Of a DNA stretch of 64,000 nt, positions 23,974-35,314 are shown in pieces; the stretch's first letter is position 1, and every line of letters starts with the position of its first letter. The notes below the pieces were generated by a model. It saw only the letters and a program-made list of their open reading frames with translations. It searched no databases and was not told the origin of the DNA. Source of the DNA: Onchocerca volvulus. Lineage: Eukaryota; Nematoda; Chromadorea; Rhabditida; Onchocercidae. The DNA is taken from NCBI GenBank assembly GCA_000499405.2, contig HG738138.1, positions 10,910,888 to 10,974,887 on the forward strand, read 5' to 3'. The position numbers were made by a program, and so were the translations under genes.

Positions 23974-26900
23974 TCAGCAGCGAACATGTCGTGAATCAAA
24001 CTCCTTGCGCTCCACATCCAACTTGTTAAATAAAAAATTGTAGGCATTCTTATAAGCATTAGAATGCATTCCTCGATCACCAGTTTGTAAGCACTGAAAT
24101 ACGTTCATTTTATGTGCATCAATCTGCTTAAATGAAAACAAGACACATTTCAAAAAATCGTTATCAATAATCGTGTCACTTCAAAGGAAAATTACAAGCG
24201 CCATAAAATTTTAATTCATAAGAATAGTAAGAAAATAGGATTAAGATATTAGCTGCGCAAAGTGAGGAATATTGATTTTTGATTATACAAACGATTCTAG
24301 AAAATAAACTGATATATTAAACAAATTAACAACTCACCTTCGGTCTTTCGATAACAATGCTGTTTATATTATTAAACAAGCTCGGAAATGGTTTCCCAGG
24401 GTTATATTTTGACCAAAAGCGATGAATTTTCATTTTAAACTGTAAATAAAACAAAAATAAAAACAGCATAGCAATAAAATCTCAATGAAAAATGCCACCG
24501 ATAATGAGATAAAAGAAACCCACATTATCAATTCTATAATTGACATCTCGGACATTAGAATAATACTGATGTTCTTCAAGAAGCTGAGCTTTTTTCTGCT
24601 TGTGCAAATTTGTTATATAAGGCACTTGATAATTCCGAGCTTCGCTTACGATGCCTTCCGCTTCTCTAATTAACTTGTCGAGTTCTTCTTTGTATGGTCC
24701 CTGAGCGGCATCTAGTGTTAATGGTCCAGTAATTTCAGTCGAAACACTAGAAACTCCGGTATCTGGTAAAAGTTGAAGCATGTTTTGAATCTGAAAGTAT
24801 CTCGCATCAGGTATGCCATTCCTTGTTCAACATAGATCAAACAAAAAAATTCATTACCAGTTCAGCGAAACTTTAGCGAATTCCAATAAAATCAAAACAG
24901 GCTTCCTATGCAAGAAAGACTATGGAAGCAATTCTAAACTATAAGTGAAAATGAACCTTTAGGTAACGTATTTTTTCATTCGCCAATTTGAGAGCATCTT
25001 GTTTTTCAACTAATGCCGCTTCCAGAAAACTGATTTCAGCCGCGTATGTAAATGGAGTGTTATCAGTAGCAGTTGGTGTTGATGGCGTGGATGTACTGCT
25101 CAAATTCTTAAAAAAAAAATATGCTCTATTAACAAGGCTGAATGTTTTATTAATTTATCCGAATCATCTGCTGTTATTTCCAAAATAAGAACTTATGTTT
25201 ACCTAAATTTTAGAGGCATCAATGCTTCTAAAAATTAAACTGTTATTTAAACTACTGTTTGTAATGAGACGGTCAAAATGCCGTGCACATCAAATTTCTA
25301 CACAATGTGTTTTCAAATATGACATAAAGAATATTATACCATCAACAACGCCTTTTTGCTCATATTTTTCGCACGTTCCTTCAGTTCCGCATTCTCCATC
25401 TCACACATTTCCAACTCTTTTTGGATAGCATCCATTGTCTCTTCGTATTCACTAAAAGCAATTCTGCCATTCAACTAGTACATAAAAAATGAAAAAAAAT
25501 AAATAAATAAAAAATAAATAAAAGGCTCAAACAAAACAAAGTTAAAGTAAAACAAAAATTTTATTAAAGACATGTTACGAGAATTTAAAAAAGTCATGAA
25601 TGCTTTTCTTTTTGAATTCGAGCATGAAACGAATCCAGTATAGGAAGTAATACTTACTCTCTTCTCTTCTTCAATTCGTTTTGTAGTTCATCGCAACGCG
25701 ACTGCAATCTCAATACCCGTTCCTCATCCACTTTACCCGATGTTTCCATTTTCTTATCAGCCATTTCCAAGCGAAGCTTGAAAGCAAAGTAATATTGCAG
25801 ATTTCAAGAATATATCGTTTTGAATTTATTATTAAACAACTGTTAATGGTCTCGTCAACCACAAAATCTGCATTTATTCACCTGAATGTAGAAGTACTTC
25901 GATCGAGCACAAAAATTAGTGCTTTTCTCGATCATGGTTTCTCAATCCCTCTTCCATTCACAGTACCAGAAAATTCTTAGCTCATTAAGAAATGTATTGA
26001 AAAGGATACTCTGTAATTGCTAATATCGTCTGCTCTAGATCGAAGCGTTTTCTTCAAATCAGATATTTCATTTTCCTTTTTTTCCAATTGCCAGCGGAGC
26101 CCTTCTGCTTCCACTGCATCCTGCTTCCGAGCATGAGCACGCTCCAAAAGCGGCGGAAAAGGCTGGAAGTTTTATGCTTTCAGAATAGAGTAATAAAACT
26201 GAGATATTTTTAGCCATTTCGAAAAACTATGAAGAGCAAAAAATTGCAATTTCCGATAGAAATAATGTTAATATTAATGTAAAGTTATGGACAAACTAAG
26301 CTGATCATAGCTCAGGATGCACCTACCTTCTTACTGTCTGTTTCTACTTCCAAATTTCCACTGTCGATTTGTTCGGCTAACTTTGCAAGAATCGATTTTA
26401 GAGCAAGCATAAGATTTCTGAAGAAAAGGAAGTTGCATTAAACAAAAAAGATTTTTTACAAAAATAAAGCTATAAACATATTACAACTGTACTAGTCAAG
26501 AATGAATAATTTCTATCCATTACGATTACCAATTATAAAATAAAAACCATACTTGATAACTTCTTGTGCCCTGGTGCTGTCAATTTGACCACTCATTTTT
26601 TCAACTGCCCCCAGCAGCATTTCTTTAATGCGGTCACTTTGCAATCCTTCAACATCTGTAAAATCGCTAAGTCTTGACTTATTTTTTTTTTTTTAATTTT
26701 ACTTTCTATCTTAAAATCTGTAATAACTGGAAATGTCAATGAGCAACAAAAGATTCGTACTGAGAACTGAAGACTTATAACTCGACAGGTAAATGCTTAC
26801 CAGTATGTGTACTTAGCTGTATACTTGCTATAGCACAAACATTGTTCGCAACAGTTGCTACCTTCCAAAGTATGTTCATTACATTCAATAACTGCTCATC

Positions 26901-29900
26901 CATCTGAAAAATAAATTAACAGAAAAAAAAGACAGGAGCAAAAAACTCCCCCTTATTATGTGATAAATTTTTTTTTTAAAGAATTTCGAAGGAAATTGCG
27001 TGAGATCCTGAAAGAAATAAAATTCCGAACACATCCGAAAGAACACTATACCTGCTGATTTATTGCCATTTCTTTTTGTACTGGAATACGGTTTCTCGAA
27101 CGAATCGTTAGTTGCTCACATTCCGTGATCAATTCCATTAATGCAGCAGCAAAGGTATACATCTCACTATTTTCACTACCGGGCTTAGAAAAAATACTTG
27201 ATTCTATTAATTGATTGGAATAACATTTGCATCCATCTTCAAAAGTAATCATAGGTGATAAGCATACAAGAGAAGTTTAGTATGCTGCCTGATGTTAGAT
27301 ATCTGCTAACTCAGCTTTTACAAAAAATGAATGAAAATGAATTTTGTAGATCTACAGAGCAATATTTGAACAGTGAGTGAAAATGATGAAAATTATGACA
27401 AACTTATATTTATTTTTGCCCACAATATGACTGATTTTTTTCAAGAGAAAAATATTACTATCCACAAATCTTCCTGCAGTTAAATTCATCAAGTTTTTAA
27501 AAGTTCAAATTCACCAATAGAAAATATGTGAAACGCTGAACATTTATCTTCATCCAAGCCAAACCAGAAAGCAGTTGAGCGATGACATCAGAAAAAGCCT
27601 GCTTCATATCATATGCTTCACCAGCCATGTGAACTGAGAAAACATTCTGAAAAAAGGAATCATTTTGTTCGAATTTGAAAAAAAAAAAAAAACATCCGTA
27701 TGAGTTTCTAAAATACTTTATATCAAAATGTGTGATATTTATATCAAAATACCGAATAATTCCTAAAAAATTAGAAATATATGTCAAGTTTATTTTACTT
27801 GATTGACTTTTAGTCCATGACTTCATATTTCGTTAAGGATCATAGTATACAGTTAGAAATTTCCAATAATTAGTTCAACAAAAATAGACATGAAGTTACA
27901 ACCTGGAAGTACGTTATTCCTTTCTCAAGGTTCGCTGAAGAAGTGTTCTCATCGAGATGATCAGTCTTCAACAAATCAATATACTGATCGATCATTCTTT
28001 CTTGTGCTGCCATTTCAAATTGAAGTTGTGCCAAGCGTGATAATCTTTCCACCGAACAGCGTTGTACTGCACTGAAACATACGTAAGAAGTCATTCCGAC
28101 GAAAAAAACTTGCACATGCGACAAAATTTTTCGAGTTCAAAACTGAATATCAATCAAAGATAAGATAAACAACATTCTATGGTAATAATTCCTTCCTTCG
28201 CATAACATAGATATCTAGATAGCAGCATAATTCCGTTTCGCAACGAAAAAGCCATTTCAGTTTAACAACTACCATTACAAAGTTTGGAATACAATAGCCA
28301 TAAGCAAAACGACTTCATCTGACAAAAAAAGTTACAGAGAAAGATTGACTTCAACTACAGAAGAAAATGGAAATCGAGCTCACTGTCATTCTCTAATATC
28401 GAACCACTAATAAATTCATTAATTGATAAATGTTGCCTTTTTATGTCTAATGATTAAACAAATCAACTGACCTCTCAAATTTTCGTAAGACGCCTTCAAA
28501 CGCATTCAGCAAATAATTAAATTTTGCACATTGTGCCCACTGCTCAGCCTTGTGTGATTTGGTGACATGTTCACGACGCATACCTCCTGGCACTGGAGGA
28601 TACTGAAAAAACCGGACGATTATTGACTAAACGCTACTATACAAGAAACGTTACGAGTGAAACAGCAAAAAAAAAAAAAAAAAAAAATTAAAAAGTGAAA
28701 AGCAAAGTTAAAAATGCAGGGTACACAAACCTTATTGCTCATCAGTTTTGCCAAGATCACTGATTTTTGATACAGGCGTGGGAATAAAACATTAAGTATT
28801 ATTGCATCACTGTCACCTGTTAGTTTTACAGTATATTAGATTTGATATTCTTTAATACCAAATTACTAACGTCAATTTAACTTGAAATGATTTCTGATTG
28901 TTGGTATTATAAGTTTCTCGTCTCATGTAAATATAAATTGGACATCATTATTCTAAAAGAAGTGCTGATCAGATCGCCCTGGATTAGGTGATAACCGCAC
29001 AATTGGAAGTTTTTACAACACCATCTGTAATATCTCAAATTAAAAACTGACCTCCTGGTTTCGCAAAATTATCGGGCATGAAGGCTTTCAAATATTTAGT
29101 ATATTGATTTGCGAATTCCAATTCTAATGACCGCACCTCGGCATCCACAATCTAAAAAAATGAAAACATCAGGACAGGAATCATTTAAAGCTATGTTAAT
29201 AAATAAAGCGTTCCATTAGCAGTTCAACTTTTATTCGTCCTAGATCTTTTTTTTAAACATCTAGCATAAAATTATGCGGTTTGCCTAAAATTTGAAACTT
29301 ACTTCTGAAAATGTGCGTGTTGCGCTAAAATTGATTCCATGAACAGTGCCTCCTTTTTCAAGAAGTTTTATTTGTTCTACCATAAGTAAATTCTGAAACA
29401 ATGAGAAGAAAGAAGATATTCACCTAAGTTAATTCCTTGAGCCAAATCAGAATACATTATTTATACGGGTATCTTTATATTCTACATGAACTTGAACAAA
29501 ATTTGCAAGGATGTAACAAAAAGTTAGAAGCAGAAAGCGAAATTTCTTGAGGTTGATTAAGCGCAACAAATCTTTTTATAGATTAAAATGTTGAAACGAG
29601 ATGATAATAGCTGATGAATAACTATTTCCAGGCTATATAAATTAGAATCACAAAGGCTATAAAAGAAATTATGTGAAAACAATGACCAGTTCGCTTACCT
29701 CATCATAACGTTCTTGGAGTTCCTCATTTAAATCGTTAACTTTTTTACGAAACATGAGAATCGTTTTCTCGTAATCTTCAGCTTGGGCACCACATGCCTT
29801 GATTTGTAGCAATAACTGAAAAATTTCTCTCCTTTTGAACTCACATCTAAAAATTCACAATGAAGACGAGCTCCTGAAAAATATTTCTCATTACCTCACT

Positions 29901-32900
29901 GATCTTCCCACATGATCGATCAAGCTCTTCTCTTAACTCCTTTTCAGCATCTTTTTGAGTCTCTAAAATTTCCTCATCCATTGCACGTATGGCTTCAAAA
30001 TCATCAATCGTTTCCTCCAAAGCTCTGTAAAAAAGTACAATGCAAAATTACTCGAATTAAGCACTGATTTAAAACAAATTAAATTTACTCAAAAAACAAC
30101 TGAAAAATGCATTTTAAGCGCAGTTAATTGGAAAAATGAAGAATTTCAGCATAAATATCCTACAAAAAAGAAATAAAAAAAATTGAGACTTAGTATCATA
30201 AGGAATAAGCCTAAAGGTTAATAAATCTTAAGACAGTATTTTTTTATAAATTTTTTTTAAGAAATAAAACAGCACCTAACTTTTTCTTCCATATCCAGGT
30301 TTTTATCCGTCAATGTTTCTATCATTTTTTCACTCCCCATTGCTATATCGACCTGCAAAGCAATATTACTTCGCTTTTTCATCTCTTTCTAAAAACAAAT
30401 TGCTAGAGAAAGCAAGTCTAAGCTAGTAGGGAGAATAATTTAAATACTTTAGCGAGAAAATTGTAAAATAGTAAAACAGATTAAATATCTGTCCCAAAGT
30501 CATACTTAAAGAAAATTTAAAAACAGCGCTAAAAGTTTGATTGCTAATTTTGTCAAGTAAGATGTAAATATTATAAAAAAATTTGACTTTGGGACAGATA
30601 TTCAAAATAATCCGTAAATTTTGGTCTATTCAGATAGGTATGAAAAAAAAGAAACTTGGTTCTGCAACTTCATTTTAAGCGTGCGAAATCAAAAGAAACG
30701 GTAGCTAAGAACGGACAAATCACAATATGTCGGCTCAAAAGTTGCGATAATTAAACATGCTGTTAAACATTCACAGTTACAAAAATTTATTTAAAGACTA
30801 ACAATCATACGATAAGAAACTAATGCATCTCACAGTGACAAAGAGAAACAAGAATAATCCATTCTCTTAATTTTATAATTGTGTATAAAAAAAAAGAAAA
30901 AGAATTGTATCCTGGATGCAAGCCGTGAATAATCAGAGCTTCCGGTGGCAACAAGATTAGACTATCGCCACATATTAGTGATTACTGAATATAGTCGGTT
31001 TCATATGATTCAAAACGTGCAGGGACTAACCCGTTCTCTTAATTCTGCAATCATATTTTCATATGCATCCGAATCCTTCTTTAATTTTTCACACATTTTT
31101 GTTAACGACGCTAATTCATCTTTCAATCTTTCGTTTTCCTTCGTTACTTCCTGCTTATCAACTACCATTTGCCCTGTGACATCCCGCATTCTAAAAAAAT
31201 AAATAGCACATTCTCCTTAAACAATATTTGATAAATGCATGAATAGTTCTTGCAAAAAAAATTTTAGAAGACAAATATCAGTACCTCACTAACGCTTCAC
31301 GAAGCTTTTCATTCTGTTGTTCAAGCTGTTTCATCTGCACGCTGTTACCCTAAAATTTCTCAAAATCTTCGCTTTCGTTCTTATCTTTTCAGAAAATTTG
31401 TTCTCTAAGAAATCAGCTAATATTGCCCAATTTCTGAACTTCACTGGTTGAAATAGAGTCTATGATGCAAACATGCCTGAAATGAACTATCGCCTGCTTG
31501 CTCCATTTCGCTACGCAGTAATTCCAATTCAACTTCTAGTTCTTGTACTCGTTGTTTTTCCGCTTCAACCTCCGCCTAAACAATAAGTCTACGAGGATGT
31601 TAAGAAGGAATACACAAAATACTTAACGTGAAAAAATATAAAAATATTAATAAAACAGAAATCCAATTATGTAATTATTTCATAAATGCACCTCTTGGCG
31701 GATATCATGCCTAATGAGCAATATCTCCCGTATCTGAATTTTATATGTAACAAAGCTACTGCCAGCTGGTCATATTGCTTGAAATAGAAAATTACTTGCA
31801 GTTACCAACAGACTCAGAATCTCAAGTTTCCGTCTTTTTTTTTTTGCAAATCAGTCTGCAATACAACTTTCTTTTTTTTTTTCAAGAATCATACTTCGGC
31901 TACTGGGAAAGAGATATTTTACGAATATTTTTGGGAATTTTACCTGCAATATGTCAACCTTTTCTTCAGCCATCTCCTTTTCGATTGCTATTAATTCAAG
32001 ACGCTCCTCAACTTCTGCAAGACTATCATTTTCGTTTCTTTTCGAATCAAGTACATCTCTTAATTCCTGCAATTGCACTGCTCAATAGTATAAGTATACT
32101 TTTGTTTTACAAAAAAGACTCCAAACAAACTCTTCTGATTGCTTTATTAATAGTATCTGGCCAACAAGCGAGACATAACTAAATCAAAAGTAAAACTGAA
32201 CTACCTTCTCTTTCTCTTGCAATTTTCGTTGTAAACTAGTCTGCTCCTCAAGTATTTTGGCTCTGAATTGAAGCAACGATTCTAATTGTATTCGATTTCG
32301 TTCAGATTCAACCAATTTAATATGGTCTTCTTTTCTTTTGATCCTAAAAAGGAAATCACTGAAGACATAAATGAAAAGTGTTAAACTAATGATGATAAGA
32401 AAGATTACCTTAAACTTTCCAGTTTTTCAGAGAGATCCTTATGCTGTATACGAAGCCATTCGAGTTCACTACGTTCATCCATATCAGGAGGTAATGGAAC
32501 TGACAACGGCAACTGAAATACTGCAGGTAATTAACATTTCATCAATTATTAGTATTTGTATCAAAACTAACTGAATGTGAAAATTAAAGTATATAGTAGT
32601 AGGATACAGAAATTCACTATCGGTTTTATTTAAGCTAAGCCTTATACATGCATAATAAACAAACTGATCAGGAGTTTATTCTGTTTAAGCAATATTTTTT
32701 AGACACGGTTTCAACTTAACATTTTTGATTATAAAGTCAAACTTAGTTTATACATACAATATGGCTTGAATAGTTTGCACATATAATTAACAAACATTTT
32801 AAAATAAAATTATACAATATGCTGTAAAATATATGGATTGAAACCTCTTCCATCTTTTTGACGATACTTTTCACACTCTCTGCTGTTGCCATTCCTTCCG

Positions 32901-34401
32901 CATTGGTAGCACTCAGTACACTTCCTAATTTGCTTACTATGGAACTCTTCGGAATTCCGCCCGATTTAAGAGGAGTCTCATCAGTGTGAGACTGAGACTT
33001 CTGTGATGCATTAAAAGATTCCTGTAGTCAATCAACAATTGTGTAAATGCACTCGAAATAAACCGACTGCAAAAATTCGAATTTTTACTCAATATTAATT
33101 ACAAAATAGGAGTAACCTCCATAGTTGTCTGCGAAAGAGACTGACCACCAAATCTTCCAGTACTTTCTCTCATGTCTTCTTTAGATTGCTTCTTTGCGGA
33201 TGCGCCAGTTATTCCACTCATAGTTTTCAATTTTTCATTAGAAGAGGAAGGTGTCATTCTAGGAGAGGTCTGCAAATTAAAACAAAAATTGCCCACAGAA
33301 CCTATTTTAAAATACTGCATTATTTTTTAAAAAAACTTACAGCTGGCGAGATCTTGCTCCTAACATCTTTTCGAATACTAGTAGGTAAACGCATGCCAGA
33401 TTTCCCTCGAGATTCTAAACGCACCTAAAAGTAATATCCAGTAAGCATCATAAATGCAAGAAATATCACTAAATATAGTTCAGTAACTTTACGATGCTTA
33501 ATATATAGGAAAATTCATTTGCAATTATCCATTGATATTGATTAAAAAACAATCTGAACAATCAACTATATAGATTGCTTCCTATTTTTCAAAAACTTTC
33601 TTCCAAAATACAGAAACTATGGGTGACGTGACAGTCATAAGAGGACACTACACAGCACCAGTAACTGACCTGATTTGCTTTCAAAAAGATGCCACGATTC
33701 GGTTCACACTCAAAATACCGCATTCCTTTTACTGTACCATCATGTTTCCCATTCGGTTCATCCAAATTTACACCTACCCAAGTACCTTCCGCAAATTCGG
33801 TTTCACCGTAGAATTCTACCACTCCTCGACCCTTCTCTAAAAATTGAAACCAATCCGATTTTTTTGCAACATATACATATGAACGAGCGGAAATGTTTCA
33901 ATGTTTAACGGAAAATGTCCAAAAACTTCAGACGCATTAGTAGAATCCACGTGTTGTATCAGTTTTCTACAAAGTTAATTCCAAACGAATGGGCAAAAAA
34001 CAGGCAGCACAGGCCTGATCAAAAGCCAAACCAAGACATATCAAAATCTGCCAAGTTCATCTCTTGCTGCATGCTTCCTGGTATATGTTTCTGCACTTGA
34101 AAGTTATTAATTTATAAATAGTGACAACTTTCAAGCGGAAAAATATCTAAATTGAGACTGCATAAATTTGCATATTTCAGACGAAAACAGACAATTATAA
34201 TAATGACAATGGCTATAAATTGAACAATACATGACTGGTAGCATCATAATTTCTTCATTTCTGATAACTGAACGGCTGTTCCACGTATCTGGTATGATTT
34301 CTATCAAGTTATATATATGAGGTATTCTGTTGGGATACTGTTCAACGTTGTTTCAGGAAAATCTTACCTGTCTCAACCCTTGCTCCGATTTTGAATGACA
34401 T
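23974..34401 (-). CDS. dnc-1: Dynactin subunit 1 (p150-Glued)
   Basis: This is the largest dynactin subunit; it links cytoplasmic dynein to microtubules and to the dynactin filament for retrograde transport and spindle work. There are 32 exons in consistent phase: 34401-34368, 33836-33670, 33424-33341, 33269-33117, 33021-32845, 32512-32409, 32343-32205, 32066-31944, 31733-31692, 31575-31477, 31349-31285, 31190-31031, 30352-30276, 30024-29895, 29815-29699, 29392-29303, 29151-29052, 28816-28731, 28602-28472, 28071-27903, 27646-27515, 27183-27052, 26903-26801, 26655-26553, 26417-26327, 26162-26010, 25776-25658, 25451-25340, 25106-24957, 24790-24524, 24439-24338, 24123-23974. They sum to about 1286 aa, close to the vertebrate length. 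An N-terminal CAP-Gly domain (about 1-67, motif GKHDGTVKG) is followed by a Ser/Thr/Lys-rich linker. Next come a long coiled coil ([17 protein letters not shown], the human LKQLEEQNARLKDALVR region), the p150 central domain (FAKPGG...FPRLYQK) and a second coiled coil ([14 protein letters not shown]). Exon 10 seems to end at a GC donor. Confidence 0.96.
30484..30602. repeat. 19-bp perfect inverted repeat flanking 81 bp in a dnc-1 intron
   Basis: AATATCTGTCCCAAAGTCA at 30484-30502 is the exact reverse complement of 30584-30602. The unit of 119 bp lies in the intron between exons 12 and 13 and could be a miniature inverted-repeat element or a hairpin. Confidence 0.85.
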
Positions 34402-34450
34402 GTCTTTTACAGTCAATATTACCACGATCACCAAGTAGTACCAAGAGACG

Positions 34451-34453
34451 TCT
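34451..34453 (-). promoter_or_regulatory. Putative acceptor upstream of the dnc-1 start
   Basis: Reading the minus strand, CTATTTTAG ends at 34452, about 50 bases before the ATG at 34401. It is a good match to the TTTTAG acceptor used for spliced-leader addition or for a 5' UTR intron. Confidence 0.4.
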
Positions 34454-35303
34454 AAAATAGTTCACATTTCTATTTCTTAGAACTTTAAAAGTTTTACTGA
34501 ACAAACTTGGAATCCAAAACTTAACCATTTACATATATATATTCATATATGTAAGACAATATGAACGTCCACCTTTGAACCACCGAATCGACTGTTACAC
34601 CGTTTCATTACGCTCTTCATCTGGGTGGTATTGGCCGCATTTAAGGGAATTTTAAAATGCAGTAGCGGCGCGGAGGAGCAAGTCTGATTTAAGATTTTGT
34701 GGGAGAGGACATGGAGAAGGCTTCACTGCGTCTTGGCTCGTGGAAGTATCATAGCAAATCTAGAATAGGGACTCTGTTATCACAATGACAACACGCTCCC
34801 GTAAAGACGAAGGAAAGCATTAAGTCATTATTACTTCTTCGAGATAGTTTTGTTACTGTAACTTCGAATTATGACTTAAATATGAAAAGGAAAAACGAAG
34901 TGATTTTGAAAATGGCAAATATCAAAAGGAAAAGACTGAAATTGGAGATTGAAGACCAAACGAGCAGTGGATTGAGGTAGAGTACAGTATAAATTCTACT
35001 GTAGTAAACTGTACACTAGTGACGAAGGAAAGAATTAATAAAAATAGTGGCAGTTATCACTGTTTGAAATTGGGGCAGGTCTGAAAAAATAGCAAAAATC
35101 GATAGGGATTGGAATCATTGGAGACAGTGGTGTTATATTTTAAGATAACTAATTTTTGCTTTTAATTGTCTCTAAAAACCTGGATAATTAAATTATCAGT
35201 ACGGATTACCTACTAACCATATAGAGGATGTTAAATTGGCGATCCTGATATTTATTTCTGAAGGCATTGTTTACGAGACGATATGTATATTGTAATGTTT
35301 CAG
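34454..35303. promoter_or_regulatory. Divergent promoter region between dnc-1 and the next gene
   Basis: Head-to-head spacer of about 850 bp. The part 34560-34760 is distinctly less AT-rich than its surroundings (GTAGCGGCGCGGAGGAGCAA), which is unusual here and suits a shared bidirectional promoter. No specific factor site is recognised. Confidence 0.4.
35301..35303 (+). promoter_or_regulatory. Putative trans-splice acceptor of the gene at 35315
   Basis: AATGTTTCAG ends 11 bases before the ATG at 35315, matching the nematode acceptor consensus and deciding between this ATG and the in-frame one at 35267. Confidence 0.45.
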
Positions 35304-35314
35304 TAGTTGAAAGG

